Positions 8,544 through 19,126 of a DNA stretch of 64,000 nucleotides are shown one piece after another. The stretch is from Leptolyngbya sp. FACHB-261. Its GTDB lineage: Bacteria > Cyanobacteriota > Cyanobacteriia > FACHB-261. Position 1 is the first letter of the stretch, and each line of letters begins with the position of its first letter. The position numbers were made by a program, and so were the translations under genes. The stretch spans positions 248,001 to 312,000 of the forward strand of contig NZ_JACJPL010000018.1 of assembly GCF_014696065.1 (NCBI RefSeq), given 5' to 3'. The notes under the pieces are model-generated. The model made no database searches. It was not told the origin of the DNA and was given only the letters and a program-made list of their open reading frames with translations.

Positions 8544-9206
8544 CTAGTTGACGCTCTCCCGCATCGATTTCATCCGAGCCTTAGCTTTGGCCGCGCTAAG
8601 CCGTAGTGATTGCAAGCGAGCTTCGTAGCGACGCTTCTGCCGGTCTTTGGTGCTCAGATCAAGCAGAGTTTTGAGCGCGCTACCCAAACTCTTATAGGCC
8701 GTGGGTACGGTGTAACCAAAGCGAACAGCCAGAGCAATGGCTTTTTCGTCTGCTTCGATTGCTTCATTCAAACGTTTATCACTGTTGTTGCGCTGGTAGA
8801 GACGATAGCCTGCAAATCCGGACAGCGCTAAGGCCAGCAGTAGTAGCAACCCGTCTTGTACCCAGAGTTCTCCGACGACACCACCTAAACCAATTGCCAG
8901 AGCCGCCATCTCCCAACCATCCTTGGGAATGGCGTCATTCTGAATACGGGCCACTTCGTGCCAGAACAGCAGATTGCGTTGATCGGTCGCTAGCCGCTCC
9001 CAGCGGCCGAAATCAATCATGATTGCGGCCTCATCCTTACCGATCTCTTCACAAGTGATCAGAGGCGGATTGACGGCGCTGGCAACTTCGATGCTGACCC
9101 AGCTTCGTAATTCCGGGGGCAGAAGGGTTTGCAGCCGTCGCAGCTCGGCAGCATTCCGGGAGGAGGTTGCGGAGGTTGCCATAGATGAAGTCTGGGAGAA
9201 GGTCAT
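8544..9206 (-). CDS. DUF3318 cyanobacterial membrane protein
   Basis: This matches the DUF3318 family, found almost only in cyanobacteria. Recognisable blocks are ELRRLQTLLPPELRSWV, NPPLITCEEIGKDEA, DQRNLLFWHEVARIQ, DGWEMAALAIGLGGVVGELWVQ, and the C-terminal AYKSLGSALKTLL followed by a basic helix rich in Arg, Lys and Ala. A hydrophobic segment at about 120-140 (GLLLLLALALSGFAGYRLY) should be a membrane anchor. The HEVAR string recalls the zincin HExxH but lacks the second His, so protease activity is not supported. A second Met at residue 9 is an alternative start. No function is known for the family. It converges on the P-type ATPase-like gene 20 bp away. Confidence 0.88.
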   Translation of the reverse strand: MTFSQTSSMATSATSSRNAAELRRLQTLLPPELRSWVSIEVASAVNPPLITCEEIGKDEAAIMIDFGRWERLATDQRNLLFWHEVARIQNDAIPKDGWEMAALAIGLGGVVGELWVQDGLLLLLALALSGFAGYRLYQRNNSDKRLNEAIEADEKAIALAVRFGYTVPTAYKSLGSALKTLLDLSTKDRQKRRYEARLQSLRLSAAKAKARMKSMRESVN

Positions 9207-9541
9207 TGGGCCTGAGAAATTACAAGGTTAAGGGAACGACAGTCCTTACCTTTCTATTGTGGAGTATATCCCTGACTGGCTGAATTTCTCAGGCGAGCTT
9301 GCGTTCCGCCAAGTTCTGCTCACAATCTCGCCAGCCCTCGAAACTGAGGTCGCGCCCTGTTTCAAAGCAGTATAAATTCTTAAGATTTACCGAGCTTTTA
9401 CGCGATAGGGGGCTACTTTCTCAGAATTTTCACTGAATCATACAGTCGAATGCAGGCTAAGGCGAGTACCTTAATTCTTGACGGAATGTTAACTCCAGTC
9501 AGTTAGCGACCGCAAACCTCTTGATCCGTTAAGGAGCATCT
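9207..9541. other. Intergenic region, divergent promoters expected
   Basis: This stretch separates two divergent genes (DUF3318 and the START-like protein). It contains AT-rich patches near 9370-9385 and 9430-9445. An AAGGAG ribosome binding site sits just before the ATG at 9542. I see no gene, strong hairpin or repeat in it. A clear -35/-10 pair could not be picked with confidence. Confidence 0.6.
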
Positions 9542-10108
9542 ATGGCTTCAACAGCCCTCTCTCAGCCAACAGCGCCGGTTCTAGCTACTGCGGTAGCTCA
9601 CCTCAGCTCCCAGGAGTGGCGCTCACTGCGCTCTGGTGAGGTGTTAGTGAGGACTGCTCCGCATGATGGTGGTGGCGGCCGGGTTTGTGCCCAGATGTGG
9701 CTACCGCTTGAACGGTCCCAGATTTGGACCCAAGTTACTGACTATCCCCGTTGGGTTGAATTCTTCCCAGATATTATTCGTAGCGAGGTTCGAAACCACG
9801 GCCTGCTAACCAAGCAGGTTTATCAGGTAGCCCGTAAAGCTTTCTTATTTCTGAGTGCTCAGGTTGAGATTCTGCTGCGGGTCAAAGAAACTCCAGCACA
9901 ACGCATTGATTTCAGTTTGGAGCGAGGCGACTTTTCCGATTTCTCAGCCAGCCTGACCTTAGCTGATTGTGAAGAAGGAACACTGCTCAGCTACACCGTT
10001 GCTGCGACACCCACGATTCCTGTGCCTTCTATTCTCATTCAGCAGGGCATGACTGCCGAGCTGCCACTCAACATGCGCACTATGCGTCAAGCTCTCTGTC
10101 GTCACTAG
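9542..10108 (+). CDS. SRPBCC/START-like (polyketide cyclase/COQ10 type) protein
   Basis: This 188-residue soluble protein has the START-like helix-grip pattern: a beta strand before VCAQMWLPLERSQIWTQVTDY, the typical P-R-W-V-E-F-F-P segment after the first helix, then strands (QVYQVARKAFLF, AQVEILLRV, IDFSLERGDF) and a long C-terminal helix (ILIQQGMTAELPLNMRTMRQAL). Family members bind lipids, quinones or other hydrophobic ligands in the central cavity, and many cyanobacterial copies are of unknown role. The ATG at 9542 is preceded by AAGGAG. The gene stands alone and is followed by a strong bidirectional hairpin before clpX. Confidence 0.85.
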   Translation: MASTALSQPTAPVLATAVAHLSSQEWRSLRSGEVLVRTAPHDGGGGRVCAQMWLPLERSQIWTQVTDYPRWVEFFPDIIRSEVRNHGLLTKQVYQVARKAFLFLSAQVEILLRVKETPAQRIDFSLERGDFSDFSASLTLADCEEGTLLSYTVAATPTIPVPSILIQQGMTAELPLNMRTMRQALCRH

Positions 10109-10154
10109 TGTCTTCGCCCACAACACGCTGGACGTTAAAGCCTTCTAAAGCAGA

Positions 10155-10190
10155 AAAGGTCAGGAGTAGTTTAGGGAACTCCTGACCTTT
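10155..10190. terminator. Bidirectional terminator hairpin, 13-bp perfect stem
   Basis: AAAGGTCAGGAGT (10155-10167) pairs with ACTCCTGACCTTT (10178-10190) around a ten-base loop. It sits between the converging START-like gene and clpX. Because of the A/T ends of the stem, it can present a short U tract in both directions. Confidence 0.85.
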
Positions 10191-10223
10191 AAAGTTTTGC
10201 TCTGAGTGAGCCTGGATGGCCGT

Positions 10224-11570
<1,347 letters not shown>

Positions 11571-11580
11571 AGTAGGCGTC

Positions 11581-12342
11581 TCACTTCAGTGCGCTCGGCG
11601 TTGCACCACCCGGACCCGAAAGCGGCTGTCGGGAGATGACCTCATCAATGAGACCATAGTCCTTCGCCTCCGCTGGAGACATGAAAAAGTCTCGCTCAGT
11701 ATCTCGCTCAATGCGCTCTAGGGGCTGCTTCGTATGGCGAGCTAGAAGCTCATTCAGCTTTTGCTTGTGGTAAAGAATTTCTTTCGCCTGGATTTCAATG
11801 TCCACTGCTTGACCTTGCGCACCGCCTAGAGGCTGGTGAATCATGATCCGAGCATTGGGCAGCGAGCGACGTTTGCCTGGCGCCCCACCAGTCAGTAGAA
11901 AAGCTCCCATGCTGGCAGCTAATCCCATGCAAACGGTGACCACATCGGGTCGAACGTGTTGCATCGTGTCATAAATCCCCATGCCTGCGGTGACCGAACC
12001 ACCAGGCGAGTTGATGTAGAGGTAGATGTCAGCATCCGGATCCTCTGCTTCCAGGTAAAGCATCTGAGCCACGATGACATTAGCAACTGCATCATCCACG
12101 GGCGTTCCCAATAGAATGATGCGCTCTCGCAACAAGCGCGAGAAAATATCAAAGGCTCGGTCGCCGCCACTGGAAGGCTCAACAACCAGGGGAATGGCAC
12201 TTTGGGGAGAAGGCTGAGCGGTCTCAGCAGTCACCGCTCCGGTAGCACCGTACTCAGAAGCCAGTTGCCAGGATGTCCACATCGAAGATCGCATCAAGTC
12301 AAGGAAACTCCCTCTAGACAGCCCAGACATAGTATTCCTCAC
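11581..12342 (-). CDS. clpP: ClpP, ATP-dependent Clp protease proteolytic subunit
   Basis: This is the serine protease partner of ClpX. The family core starts at about residue 50 ([22 protein letters not shown]). The catalytic triad is visible: Ser in [12 protein letters not shown], His in [11 protein letters not shown], and Asp in the [11 protein letters not shown] segment. It is thus an active ClpP and not a ClpR. The frame gives 253 residues, some 50 longer than usual; internal Met codons at residues 5, 17 and 21 are alternative starts, so the N-terminal extension may be partly artificial. It lies about 115 bp after tig and 10 bp before clpX. In cyanobacteria the copy next to clpX is usually ClpP2, which fits here. 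Confidence 0.96.
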   Translation of the reverse strand: MRNTMSGLSRGSFLDLMRSSMWTSWQLASEYGATGAVTAETAQPSPQSAIPLVVEPSSGGDRAFDIFSRLLRERIILLGTPVDDAVANVIVAQMLYLEAEDPDADIYLYINSPGGSVTAGMGIYDTMQHVRPDVVTVCMGLAASMGAFLLTGGAPGKRRSLPNARIMIHQPLGGAQGQAVDIEIQAKEILYHKQKLNELLARHTKQPLERIERDTERDFFMSPAEAKDYGLIDEVISRQPLSGPGGATPSALK

Positions 12343-12457
12343 TACTCGCCATTATGCCCCATCTCAAAAAGGACTGCTGGAACTTCACAGTCCCTAAATT
12401 ACGTACCGGTGATGAGTTAGCCCTTGCATGGCATAAGGCACGCTCTTCACAAGTCAC

Positions 12458-13888
12458 CTATGCTTCTGCAGCCTCTTCAGCTACTTCCTCAGCAGAAGTC
12501 TCAATAGGTTCGGAACCTTCTGCTTCTTCAGCTGTATCGCCAATTTCTGCAGCTGCGTCAACAACTGCGTCTGATGCTTCTTCTGGAGGCTTCGGTTCAA
12601 CTAATTCCACAGTGGAGTTGGACTTTAACCAGTCAAGAATCTGCTCAGTCAGAAGCTCATCTTCCACTAGCTCTTTTAACTTATTGCGATCGATGTCACG
12701 GTCGCCGTACTGTTCAATCAACGTGCCGAGCCGTTCTTCAAGAGCTGCGGGTTCTACCTTCAGACCCTCCCGCTTCGAGATTTCTGCTAGAACCAGAGTT
12801 CGCTGAAGCCGCTCAATTGCTTCAGGCCGAGAGCGCTCCCGCAGCATGGGCAAGTTCTGCTGGGTGAAGAGTTGATTGATATCAACCCCCCGTTGCTGCA
12901 AATTCATCGCGCTCTGGTTGAGCAAGTAGTCAATCTCGCGACGTACCAAGGTTTCCGGTAGCTCAACCTCGACTTCCTTCAGTAGAGCCTCAAGGATCGC
13001 TCGTTCTTTATTGGCTTCGGTCTGCTGCTCAGCTTCGTCGCGATATTCCTGTTCTAAAGAAGCGCGTAGTTCCGCAAGAGTCTCGTGCTCACTGGCATCC
13101 TGGGCGAACTCATCATTGAGTTCCGGTAATTCACGCGTTTTGATGTCCTTAAGGGTAATTGTAAAAACTGCCGGTTTACCGGCAAGCTTTGCCTCTGGAT
13201 AACCCTCCGGAAATTTCACGGGAACTTCGCGCGTCTCATTGATGGCCATACCGACCACCCCCTCAATGAAGCCCTCTACAAAGCGGCCTTCACTGAGTTC
13301 AATCTGGAAATCCTCAGCTTTGCCCCCTTCAATAGGTTCACCGTCTTCGGTTCGCCCCTCGAAGTCCACTAAGGCTACATCGCCCATAGCAGCTGGGCGG
13401 TCTTCGACAGGTACCAGTGTAGAGCGTTGCGTGCGGTATTCATCAAGCGTCTTGTCAACTCGGCTTGGGTCGTAATCGACGCGCTCAGCAGTGACAGACA
13501 AATTCTTGTAGGTGCCTAGCTTGACCTCAGGACGGACATCGACTGCTGCCGTGAAGGTCAGAGGGGCACCAGGTTTAAAGTTCTGGAGCAAATCCTCCAT
13601 CTCGGACTTGAGCTGGAAGTTGCCGATCGCTTGGATCTCCTGCTCTTCGATAGCCTGACTAAGGCTGTCTTGAATCAGTTCCTCCAGGACAGCAGCGCTA
13701 ATGCGACCACTGCCAACTCGCTGAATGATTACATGGCGGGGAGCCTTCCCTTTGCGAAAGCCAGGGATATTCATGGAGCGCATAAACTCCTGAACAACCC
13801 GTTCATAGACCTTCTGTGACCGCTCGCCTTCGACCTCAATTTCCAGTGCGACCTGGCTGGCTGGCAGCTTTTCCTGGGTAACTTTCAT
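12458..13888 (-). CDS. tig: Trigger factor, ribosome-bound chaperone and prolyl isomerase
   Basis: Trigger factor meets nascent chains at the ribosome exit tunnel. The 476-residue protein has the N-terminal ribosome-binding domain with the signature GFRKGKAPRHVI (about residues 43-54; the classic GFRxGKxP loop). The FKBP-like isomerase domain follows (about 160-245, with VALVDFEGRTEDGEPIEGG), then the helical C-terminal chaperone domain. The last 45 residues are a strongly acidic Glu/Ala-rich tail, common in cyanobacterial homologues. An AGGGAG ribosome binding site precedes the ATG. It heads the tig-clpP-clpX operon, which couples folding of new proteins to degradation. Confidence 0.98.
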   Translation of the reverse strand: MKVTQEKLPASQVALEIEVEGERSQKVYERVVQEFMRSMNIPGFRKGKAPRHVIIQRVGSGRISAAVLEELIQDSLSQAIEEQEIQAIGNFQLKSEMEDLLQNFKPGAPLTFTAAVDVRPEVKLGTYKNLSVTAERVDYDPSRVDKTLDEYRTQRSTLVPVEDRPAAMGDVALVDFEGRTEDGEPIEGGKAEDFQIELSEGRFVEGFIEGVVGMAINETREVPVKFPEGYPEAKLAGKPAVFTITLKDIKTRELPELNDEFAQDASEHETLAELRASLEQEYRDEAEQQTEANKERAILEALLKEVEVELPETLVRREIDYLLNQSAMNLQQRGVDINQLFTQQNLPMLRERSRPEAIERLQRTLVLAEISKREGLKVEPAALEERLGTLIEQYGDRDIDRNKLKELVEDELLTEQILDWLKSNSTVELVEPKPPEEASDAVVDAAAEIGDTAEEAEGSEPIETSAEEVAEEAAEA

Positions 13889-14120
13889 GGACTCCCTACT
13901 ACTGTTGTCAATTCCCTACAGTTCTTGACGGTGCCAACTTCCATCAGCAAGTGCTCGCCAACCGCCCGTCTATCGCACAGCTAACTGCTCAATCTGTTCA
14001 ACATCAATGCATTGACAGTGAACGCATTCAAACGCACAGGAAACAGACGGGTTCAGACCGTAGATAGCTATGGTAGCTGAAAGTCAGTGGGGCTGCGGCA
14101 TGTTTGGCAGGAAACAGTAA

Positions 14121-14303
14121 CTGGGAAACCAGGCAGGAGCAGAGGTTGCCAGAGGTGCTAGGATCGAGTTAGCCTAGCCAGCGATGCGGTTGCTGCAACT
14201 TCCTCCACTGCGCCACACTTCGTGGAGAGAAATCCTTACCGCACAAGTCTTGAGGGTATCTGACCAGTTTGTGTTGATTGTTGTACTCGTGTGAGGAGGT
14301 TCA
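14121..14303 (+). promoter_or_regulatory. Possible structured leader of asd in the 415-bp gap after tig
   Basis: The gap 13889-14303 separates divergent tig and asd. Its asd-proximal half has three successive small hairpins on the plus strand. CTGG-GAAA-CCAG at 14121-14132 has a GNRA-type loop. GCTAGG/CCTAGC lies at 14157-14178, and CTCCAC/GTGGAG at 14203-14227. GAGGAGGT lies just before the TTG start. No known riboswitch consensus was recognised, including the lysine class. The remaining half (13889-14120) holds a TTGACA-like hexamer near 14012 but nothing else I can support. Confidence 0.3.
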
Positions 14304-15341
14304 TTGAGTCAGGCTTATCGGGTAGCAATTCTGGGAGCGACGGGGGCAGTAGGCTCGGAGCTGCTAGAGCTACTGGCTGCTAGAGCATTTCCGCTTTCCG
14401 AGTTACGACTGTTGGCTTCGGCTCGGTCAGCTGGCAAGACAATTGATTTTCAGGGTGAGTCGCTGAAGGTTGAGGCGGTTACACCGGAAGCATTTAAGGG
14501 AATTGACCTAGTCCTAGCCTCAGCTGGGGGAGATACCTCAACCCAGTGGGCACCCGTTGCGATGGAAGCGGGGGCTGTTGTTGTCGATAACTCCAGCGCT
14601 TTCCGCATGGATCCTGAGGTGCCGTTAGTTGTGCCAGAGGTTAATCCAGACGCGGCTAGTCAACACAGTGGTATCATCGCTAATCCAAACTGCACTACCA
14701 TCTTGATGGCTGTAGCCATATGGCCTTTACATCAAGTTAGGCGAATCCGCCGCATCGTAGCTGCAACCTATCAATCTGCAAGCGGCGCTGGTGCCCAGGC
14801 AATGGAGGAAGTGAAGCGTCAGGCTCAGGCCATTCTTGACGGAACGACCCCCGAGACTAAGTGTTTTCCCTATCCTCTGGCGTTCAATTTGTTTCCTCAC
14901 AATACCCCGCTCAATGAGCAAGGCTATTGCACTGAGGAAATGAAGATGGTCAATGAGACTCGCAAGATCTTTGGCGATGCTGATCTTCGGATCACCGCAA
15001 CTTGTGTACGGGTACCGGTATTGCGAGCGCATTCAGAGGCAATTAATCTAGAGTTTGAAGAGTATTTTCCAGCCGCTCAGGCTCGCTCAGTGTTGAGCCA
15101 GGCTCCGGGTGTAAAGCTAGTTGAAGATTGGCAGAAGAATCACTTTCCGATGCCTATTGAGGCCAGTGGTCAGGACGATGTTTTGGTTGGCCGGATCCGG
15201 CAGGACATCTCTAATCCACTGGGGTTAGAACTATGGCTCTGTGGCGACCAGATTCGCAAGGGAGCTGCATTGAACGCGGTACAAATCGCTGAACTCTTGG
15301 CGACTCGAGACCTGCTGCGGGTTCCTCTAGCCACACGATAG
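14304..15341 (+). CDS. asd: Aspartate-semialdehyde dehydrogenase
   Basis: This enzyme reduces aspartyl phosphate to aspartate semialdehyde with NADPH, feeding lysine, diaminopimelate, threonine and methionine synthesis. The 345-residue protein has the N-terminal NADP fold (VAILGATGAVGSELLELL), the catalytic Cys in NPNCTTILM (about residue 130), the conserved SASGAGAQAMEE segment, and a late RVPVLRAHSEA with the acid-base His. The only in-frame start is a TTG at 14304, four bases after a strong GAGGAGG, with an in-frame stop just upstream. It is followed 64 bp later by dapA, the next step towards diaminopimelate, and then by rnj, a typical cyanobacterial cluster. Confidence 0.97.
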   Translation: MSQAYRVAILGATGAVGSELLELLAARAFPLSELRLLASARSAGKTIDFQGESLKVEAVTPEAFKGIDLVLASAGGDTSTQWAPVAMEAGAVVVDNSSAFRMDPEVPLVVPEVNPDAASQHSGIIANPNCTTILMAVAIWPLHQVRRIRRIVAATYQSASGAGAQAMEEVKRQAQAILDGTTPETKCFPYPLAFNLFPHNTPLNEQGYCTEEMKMVNETRKIFGDADLRITATCVRVPVLRAHSEAINLEFEEYFPAAQARSVLSQAPGVKLVEDWQKNHFPMPIEASGQDDVLVGRIRQDISNPLGLELWLCGDQIRKGAALNAVQIAELLATRDLLRVPLATR

Positions 15342-15405
15342 ACTTAGTGCGATTTCGTGATTCAAAGCTAAAAATTTCAAATTCTTTTAGAAGCTAGCAG
15401 GTAAG

Positions 15406-16290
15406 GTGCGAGTGGCGGACTTTGGGCGGGTTCTAACGGCAATGGTCACCCCTTTTACCGAGGATGGTGAAGTCAATTACACTGTCGTACGTGAACTAGC
15501 AATCCATCTTGTGAACCACGGCACTGACACATTGGTGGTGTGTGGTACTACTGGAGAATCGCCAACTCTAACTTGGGACGAAGAATACAAACTCTTCCAA
15601 GTCATTCGGGAGGCGGTTTCTGGGAATGCTAAGGTGATGGCTGGAACGGGCTCTAACTCTACCCGCGAAGCAATCATCGCTACTGAAAAAGCAGCTAAAC
15701 TAGAGTTAGATGGAACTTTACAAGTTGTTCCCTACTACAACAAGCCGCCCCAGGAAGGTCTCTACCAGCACTTCAAAGCTATCGCCCAAGCATCTGATTT
15801 GCCGATGATGCTCTACAACATTCCAGGGCGGACTGGCTGCAATCTTGAGCCTGAGACGGTGGCCCGCTTAGCTGAAGTGCCGGGCATTGTTGCAATCAAA
15901 GAAGCAAGTGGCAATTTGGATCAGGTCAGCCAAATTCGCAGACTGACACCTGCTACTTTCGATATTTACTCTGGGGATGACTCGCTCACCTTACCGATGA
16001 TGGCAGTCGGAGCGAAAGGGGTGGTCAGTGTTGCTAGTCATCTAGTAGGTGACAAAATCCAGCAAATGGTTCAGGCCTTCAATCACCAACCCAAACAAGC
16101 AACGCAGCTTCACTTAGAATTACTACCTTTGTTTAAAGTCTTATTCATCACGACTAACCCCATTATGGTTAAGGCAGCTCTACACCTGCAGGGCTGGTCA
16201 GTGGGCAATGTTCGTCCGCCACTTTCGACAATATCTGGCCAGCACTCCGAGATTCTGCACTCAGTGCTGAGCGAACTGAGCCTTATTTAA
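15406..16290 (+). CDS. dapA: 4-hydroxy-tetrahydrodipicolinate synthase
   Basis: DapA condenses pyruvate and aspartate semialdehyde, the first committed step to diaminopimelate and lysine. The 294-residue TIM-barrel protein shows the family signatures: [14 protein letters not shown] near the N-terminus, GTTGESPTL (about 45-53), the catalytic Tyr in [16 protein letters not shown] (about 135), and the Schiff-base Lys in [12 protein letters not shown] (about 165). The start is a GTG, at 15406 or the in-frame GTG at 15412; AGGTAAGG lies just before and fits the second slightly better. It sits between asd and rnj and is probably co-transcribed with asd. Confidence 0.97.
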   Translation: MRVADFGRVLTAMVTPFTEDGEVNYTVVRELAIHLVNHGTDTLVVCGTTGESPTLTWDEEYKLFQVIREAVSGNAKVMAGTGSNSTREAIIATEKAAKLELDGTLQVVPYYNKPPQEGLYQHFKAIAQASDLPMMLYNIPGRTGCNLEPETVARLAEVPGIVAIKEASGNLDQVSQIRRLTPATFDIYSGDDSLTLPMMAVGAKGVVSVASHLVGDKIQQMVQAFNHQPKQATQLHLELLPLFKVLFITTNPIMVKAALHLQGWSVGNVRPPLSTISGQHSEILHSVLSELSLI

Positions 16291-16438
16291 GTCTCTAAAT
16301 TGCGTAGCTTACCCAAGTCTTACTGCTCTTTATTCAAGCTTTTGCCGATAGATTTTCGGATCACGATGACCTAAGTACAAAAGTTTGTTTGTCAAGCTTG
16401 CTCACTCACCCAAATTGGTTCTTCAAATCACGAAATAT

Positions 16439-18283
16439 ATGTCAAATCAAAACTCTCAAATGCCTCTACGTATCATCCCTCTGGGTGGCCTTCACGAGAT
16501 TGGTAAGAACACTTGCGTGTTCGAGATGAACGACGAGATCATGCTGGTGGATGCTGGTTTAGCCTTTCCATCAACGGAGATGCACGGCGTTAACATCGTG
16601 CTGCCTGATGTCACTTACTTGCGCCAAAATCGCCATCGCATCAAGGGCATGATCGTTACCCACGGTCACGAAGACCATATTGGTGGCATTCCCTTTCACC
16701 TGAAGCAGCTTGATATCCCTGTGATCTATGGCCCTCGCTTGGCTATGGCACTCCTGCAGGGCAAGTTAGACGAAGCGGGTGTCGCTGATCGTACCGAGCT
16801 ACGAACGGTTGGGCCTCGAGATATTGTGCGCATTGGCAACAATTTCTTTGTTGAATTTATTCGCAACACTCACTCGATTGCTGACAGCTTTAGTTTGGCG
16901 ATTAATACGCCTGCTGGTCTGGTAATTTTTACAGGCGACTTCAAGTTTGACCACACACCGGTTGATGGGGAAGCCTTTGATCTACACCGCCTGGCGGAGC
17001 ACGGTGAGAAAGGTGTCCTCTGCTTGGTTAGCGACTCGACCAACTCTGAAATACCAGGGTTCACCCCCTCAGAGCGCTCGGTCTTCCCTAACTTAGATCG
17101 GGTCTTCTCGCAGGCTAGTGGTCGCTTAATCGTGACTACCTTTGCATCCTCTGTGCATCGGGTCAACATGATCCTGCAACTGGCCAAAAAGCATGGCCGT
17201 GTGGTTTCAGTCTTGGGGCGCTCGATGCTTAACGTCATCGCTCATGCCCGCAATCTCGGCTACATCAAGTGTGACGACGACTTATTCGTGCCGATGCACA
17301 TGGTTCGTCAGATGCCAGATGAGAACATTCTGATCCTGACTACAGGCTCTCAGGGTGAGCCGATGGCAGCCTTGACCCGAATTGCTAACGGCGAGCATAG
17401 ACAATTAGAAATTCGTGAAGGTGACACGGTTGTCTTCTCTGCTAACCCAATCCCTGGCAACACCATTGCTGTAGTCCAGACTATCGACAAGTTGATGGCC
17501 ATGGGTGCCAAGGTCGTCTACGGACGAGATAAGGGCATCCACGTCTCCGGTCATGGCTGCCAGGAAGACCAGAAGTTGATGCTGGCCCTCACCCGACCCA
17601 AGTTCTTTGTGCCGGTTCACGGTGAGCACCGCATGCTGGTGAAGCACTCTGAGACAGCGCAGAGCATGGGAGTCCCCAAAGAGAACATTGTCATCATTCA
17701 GAACGGCGATGTGATCGAGCTGACCCCTGATGCTATCGGGGTTGGCGATAAGGTTCCTTCAGGTATTGAGCTTGTGGATGCCTCCCGCGGTGGCGTCGTC
17801 GGTGGTGAAGTCCTCAAGGAGCGTCAGCAGATTGCTGGCGATGGGGTGATCACCGTTGCAGTAGCAATCGGCCTCGATGGCAAATTCTTGGCCAAGCCCG
17901 AAATTCATCTCAGTGGTGTGGTTCTGCCCATCGAGCGTTCGCTGTTTCAAAAGCGGGTTCGCGAAACCTTGGACAAGGGTCTAGAGGCAAGGTGGCCAGA
18001 GTACGCTCGTTCGCTTGAGAAGGGTGAGGTAGACATTGACTGGGCCGGGCTAAAGCACCATCTAGAGCGGGATGTGCAGAGAATGGTGCGCGGCGAGATG
18101 CAGGGCCGACCCATGTTGGTCTTTATGCTACAAGCGCCTGAAACCGCTTCTGTCAAACGCTCTAGCAGCCCCGTTCCAGCTGCAAGCAACACTTCCTCAG
18201 CACCAGCAGCTCCCAAAACTGTGGCCGAAGAAGCATCGACCCCAGCTAAACGGCGGCGTAGCACCGCTAAAGTTGCTTCCTAG
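16439..18283 (+). CDS. rnj: Ribonuclease J
   Basis: RNase J is a metallo-beta-lactamase-fold nuclease with 5'-3' exonuclease and endonuclease activity, central to RNA decay and maturation. The ATG at 16439 gives 614 residues and an N-terminus MSNQNSQMPLRIIPLGG close to the family start; a TTG 54 bases upstream would add 18 unlikely residues. The metal site HGHEDHIGG lies at about residue 75. The beta-CASP portion includes VSDSTNSE and SGHGCQEDQKLM, with the later FVPVHGEHR. A tail of about 50 residues, rich in Ala, Ser, Pro and Lys/Arg, extends past the core, as in other cyanobacterial copies. It ends the asd-dapA-rnj cluster and is followed by a strong hairpin. Confidence 0.96.
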   Translation: MSNQNSQMPLRIIPLGGLHEIGKNTCVFEMNDEIMLVDAGLAFPSTEMHGVNIVLPDVTYLRQNRHRIKGMIVTHGHEDHIGGIPFHLKQLDIPVIYGPRLAMALLQGKLDEAGVADRTELRTVGPRDIVRIGNNFFVEFIRNTHSIADSFSLAINTPAGLVIFTGDFKFDHTPVDGEAFDLHRLAEHGEKGVLCLVSDSTNSEIPGFTPSERSVFPNLDRVFSQASGRLIVTTFASSVHRVNMILQLAKKHGRVVSVLGRSMLNVIAHARNLGYIKCDDDLFVPMHMVRQMPDENILILTTGSQGEPMAALTRIANGEHRQLEIREGDTVVFSANPIPGNTIAVVQTIDKLMAMGAKVVYGRDKGIHVSGHGCQEDQKLMLALTRPKFFVPVHGEHRMLVKHSETAQSMGVPKENIVIIQNGDVIELTPDAIGVGDKVPSGIELVDASRGGVVGGEVLKERQQIAGDGVITVAVAIGLDGKFLAKPEIHLSGVVLPIERSLFQKRVRETLDKGLEARWPEYARSLEKGEVDIDWAGLKHHLERDVQRMVRGEMQGRPMLVFMLQAPETASVKRSSSPVPAASNTSSAPAAPKTVAEEASTPAKRRRSTAKVAS

Positions 18284-18291
18284 GCTTAGTG

Positions 18292-18327
18292 CTGACCACC
18301 GGCAGCTTATGAGCTGCTGGTGGTCAG
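18292..18327. terminator. Strong hairpin between rnj and the Crp-family gene
   Basis: CTGACCACCGGCAGCT pairs with AGCTGCTGGTGGTCAG with a single mismatch and a tiny loop. It lies between two converging genes and should stop transcription from both sides. No long T-run is present on either strand. Confidence 0.75.
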
Positions 18328-18355
18328 GCTAGATACTTCGGTTTTAGCCCTAAAC

Positions 18356-19093
18356 TTAGCTGTGACTGGCGAGCTGAGCTAACTGGCGAGGCTGCAACAA
18401 CTTAAGAGTTTTGAGGGCTGGGTCAATTTGGATCCAGCCCTTACTTTGTAGCTTCTCCATCAACCGAGCGGCCTCGTCCACACTGATATCACTCACATCT
18501 GCTAAATCTCGTAGGGGAAGGTTAAACAGCTCCACTTCTTTCTGCTGGGCTGTACCGTAGCTCTCTGCCAAGGTGACTAGGAGGCTAGCCAGTTTGACAG
18601 CAGGCGACTCATAGCGCAGTTGGGCACGGTGATTAGCTTGCCGTAAGCGTTTTACCATCAACTGCAACATGCGGTAATGCAGATTGGGATCCTTGTGTAG
18701 CGCCTCAGTGAAGAATTGAGCAGGAACGCTGAGCAGATGAACAGGGGAGAAAGCCACAACATCTGTTGAACGGGGCAGCTCGTCCAGGACCGCCATTTCA
18801 CCAAAAAAATCTCCTTTACCCAGAATGGCTAGGGTCAAAGGTTCCTTGCCCGCTAGGCGACGCACCTTTATCCAACCAGCAGCAATCAGGTAAACGGCAT
18901 TGCCCCAAGCATCTTCCATTAGCACTGTGCGCTCTGCCGGATAGTCGCGCTCTACCGAGACTGACAGTAGCCAATCTATCGTTTCTGGACTGGCTGACTT
19001 AAAGAGCGGAAACAGCTCACTAAAACAGGTGGTCTGCATGGAGTCATCAAGGGTGGGGAGACACAGCAGGGGTGTTAGCCTCTGCTCATCCAT
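18356..19093 (-). CDS. Crp/Fnr-family transcriptional regulator
   Basis: This 245-residue regulator has an N-terminal cyclic-nucleotide-binding-type beta roll (about residues 30-140) and a C-terminal winged helix (about 165-235, with LPLRDLADVSDISVDEAARLMEKL). The phosphate-cassette-like stretch reads GEMAVLDELPRSTDVVA. This keeps the GE and RS positions seen in cAMP-binding family members, so nucleotide binding is possible but unproven. There is no Cys cluster of the Fnr iron-sulfur type. It starts 34 bp from the divergent HAD hydrolase gene, which may be a target. It is not close enough to NtcA to use that name. Confidence 0.9.
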   Translation of the reverse strand: MDEQRLTPLLCLPTLDDSMQTTCFSELFPLFKSASPETIDWLLSVSVERDYPAERTVLMEDAWGNAVYLIAAGWIKVRRLAGKEPLTLAILGKGDFFGEMAVLDELPRSTDVVAFSPVHLLSVPAQFFTEALHKDPNLHYRMLQLMVKRLRQANHRAQLRYESPAVKLASLLVTLAESYGTAQQKEVELFNLPLRDLADVSDISVDEAARLMEKLQSKGWIQIDPALKTLKLLQPRQLAQLASHS

Positions 19094-19126
19094 ATTGCCC
19101 TTTTTATACTGTCCTCAAAACCGTTT

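Noticed and set aside
8544-9206. HEVAR motif as a protease active site
   Set aside because: The second His of HExxH is missing, and the match to DUF3318 explains the string.
13889-14303. Lysine riboswitch or SRP/6S/RNase P RNA upstream of asd
   Set aside because: No conserved core motif of these RNAs was found, only three short hairpins.
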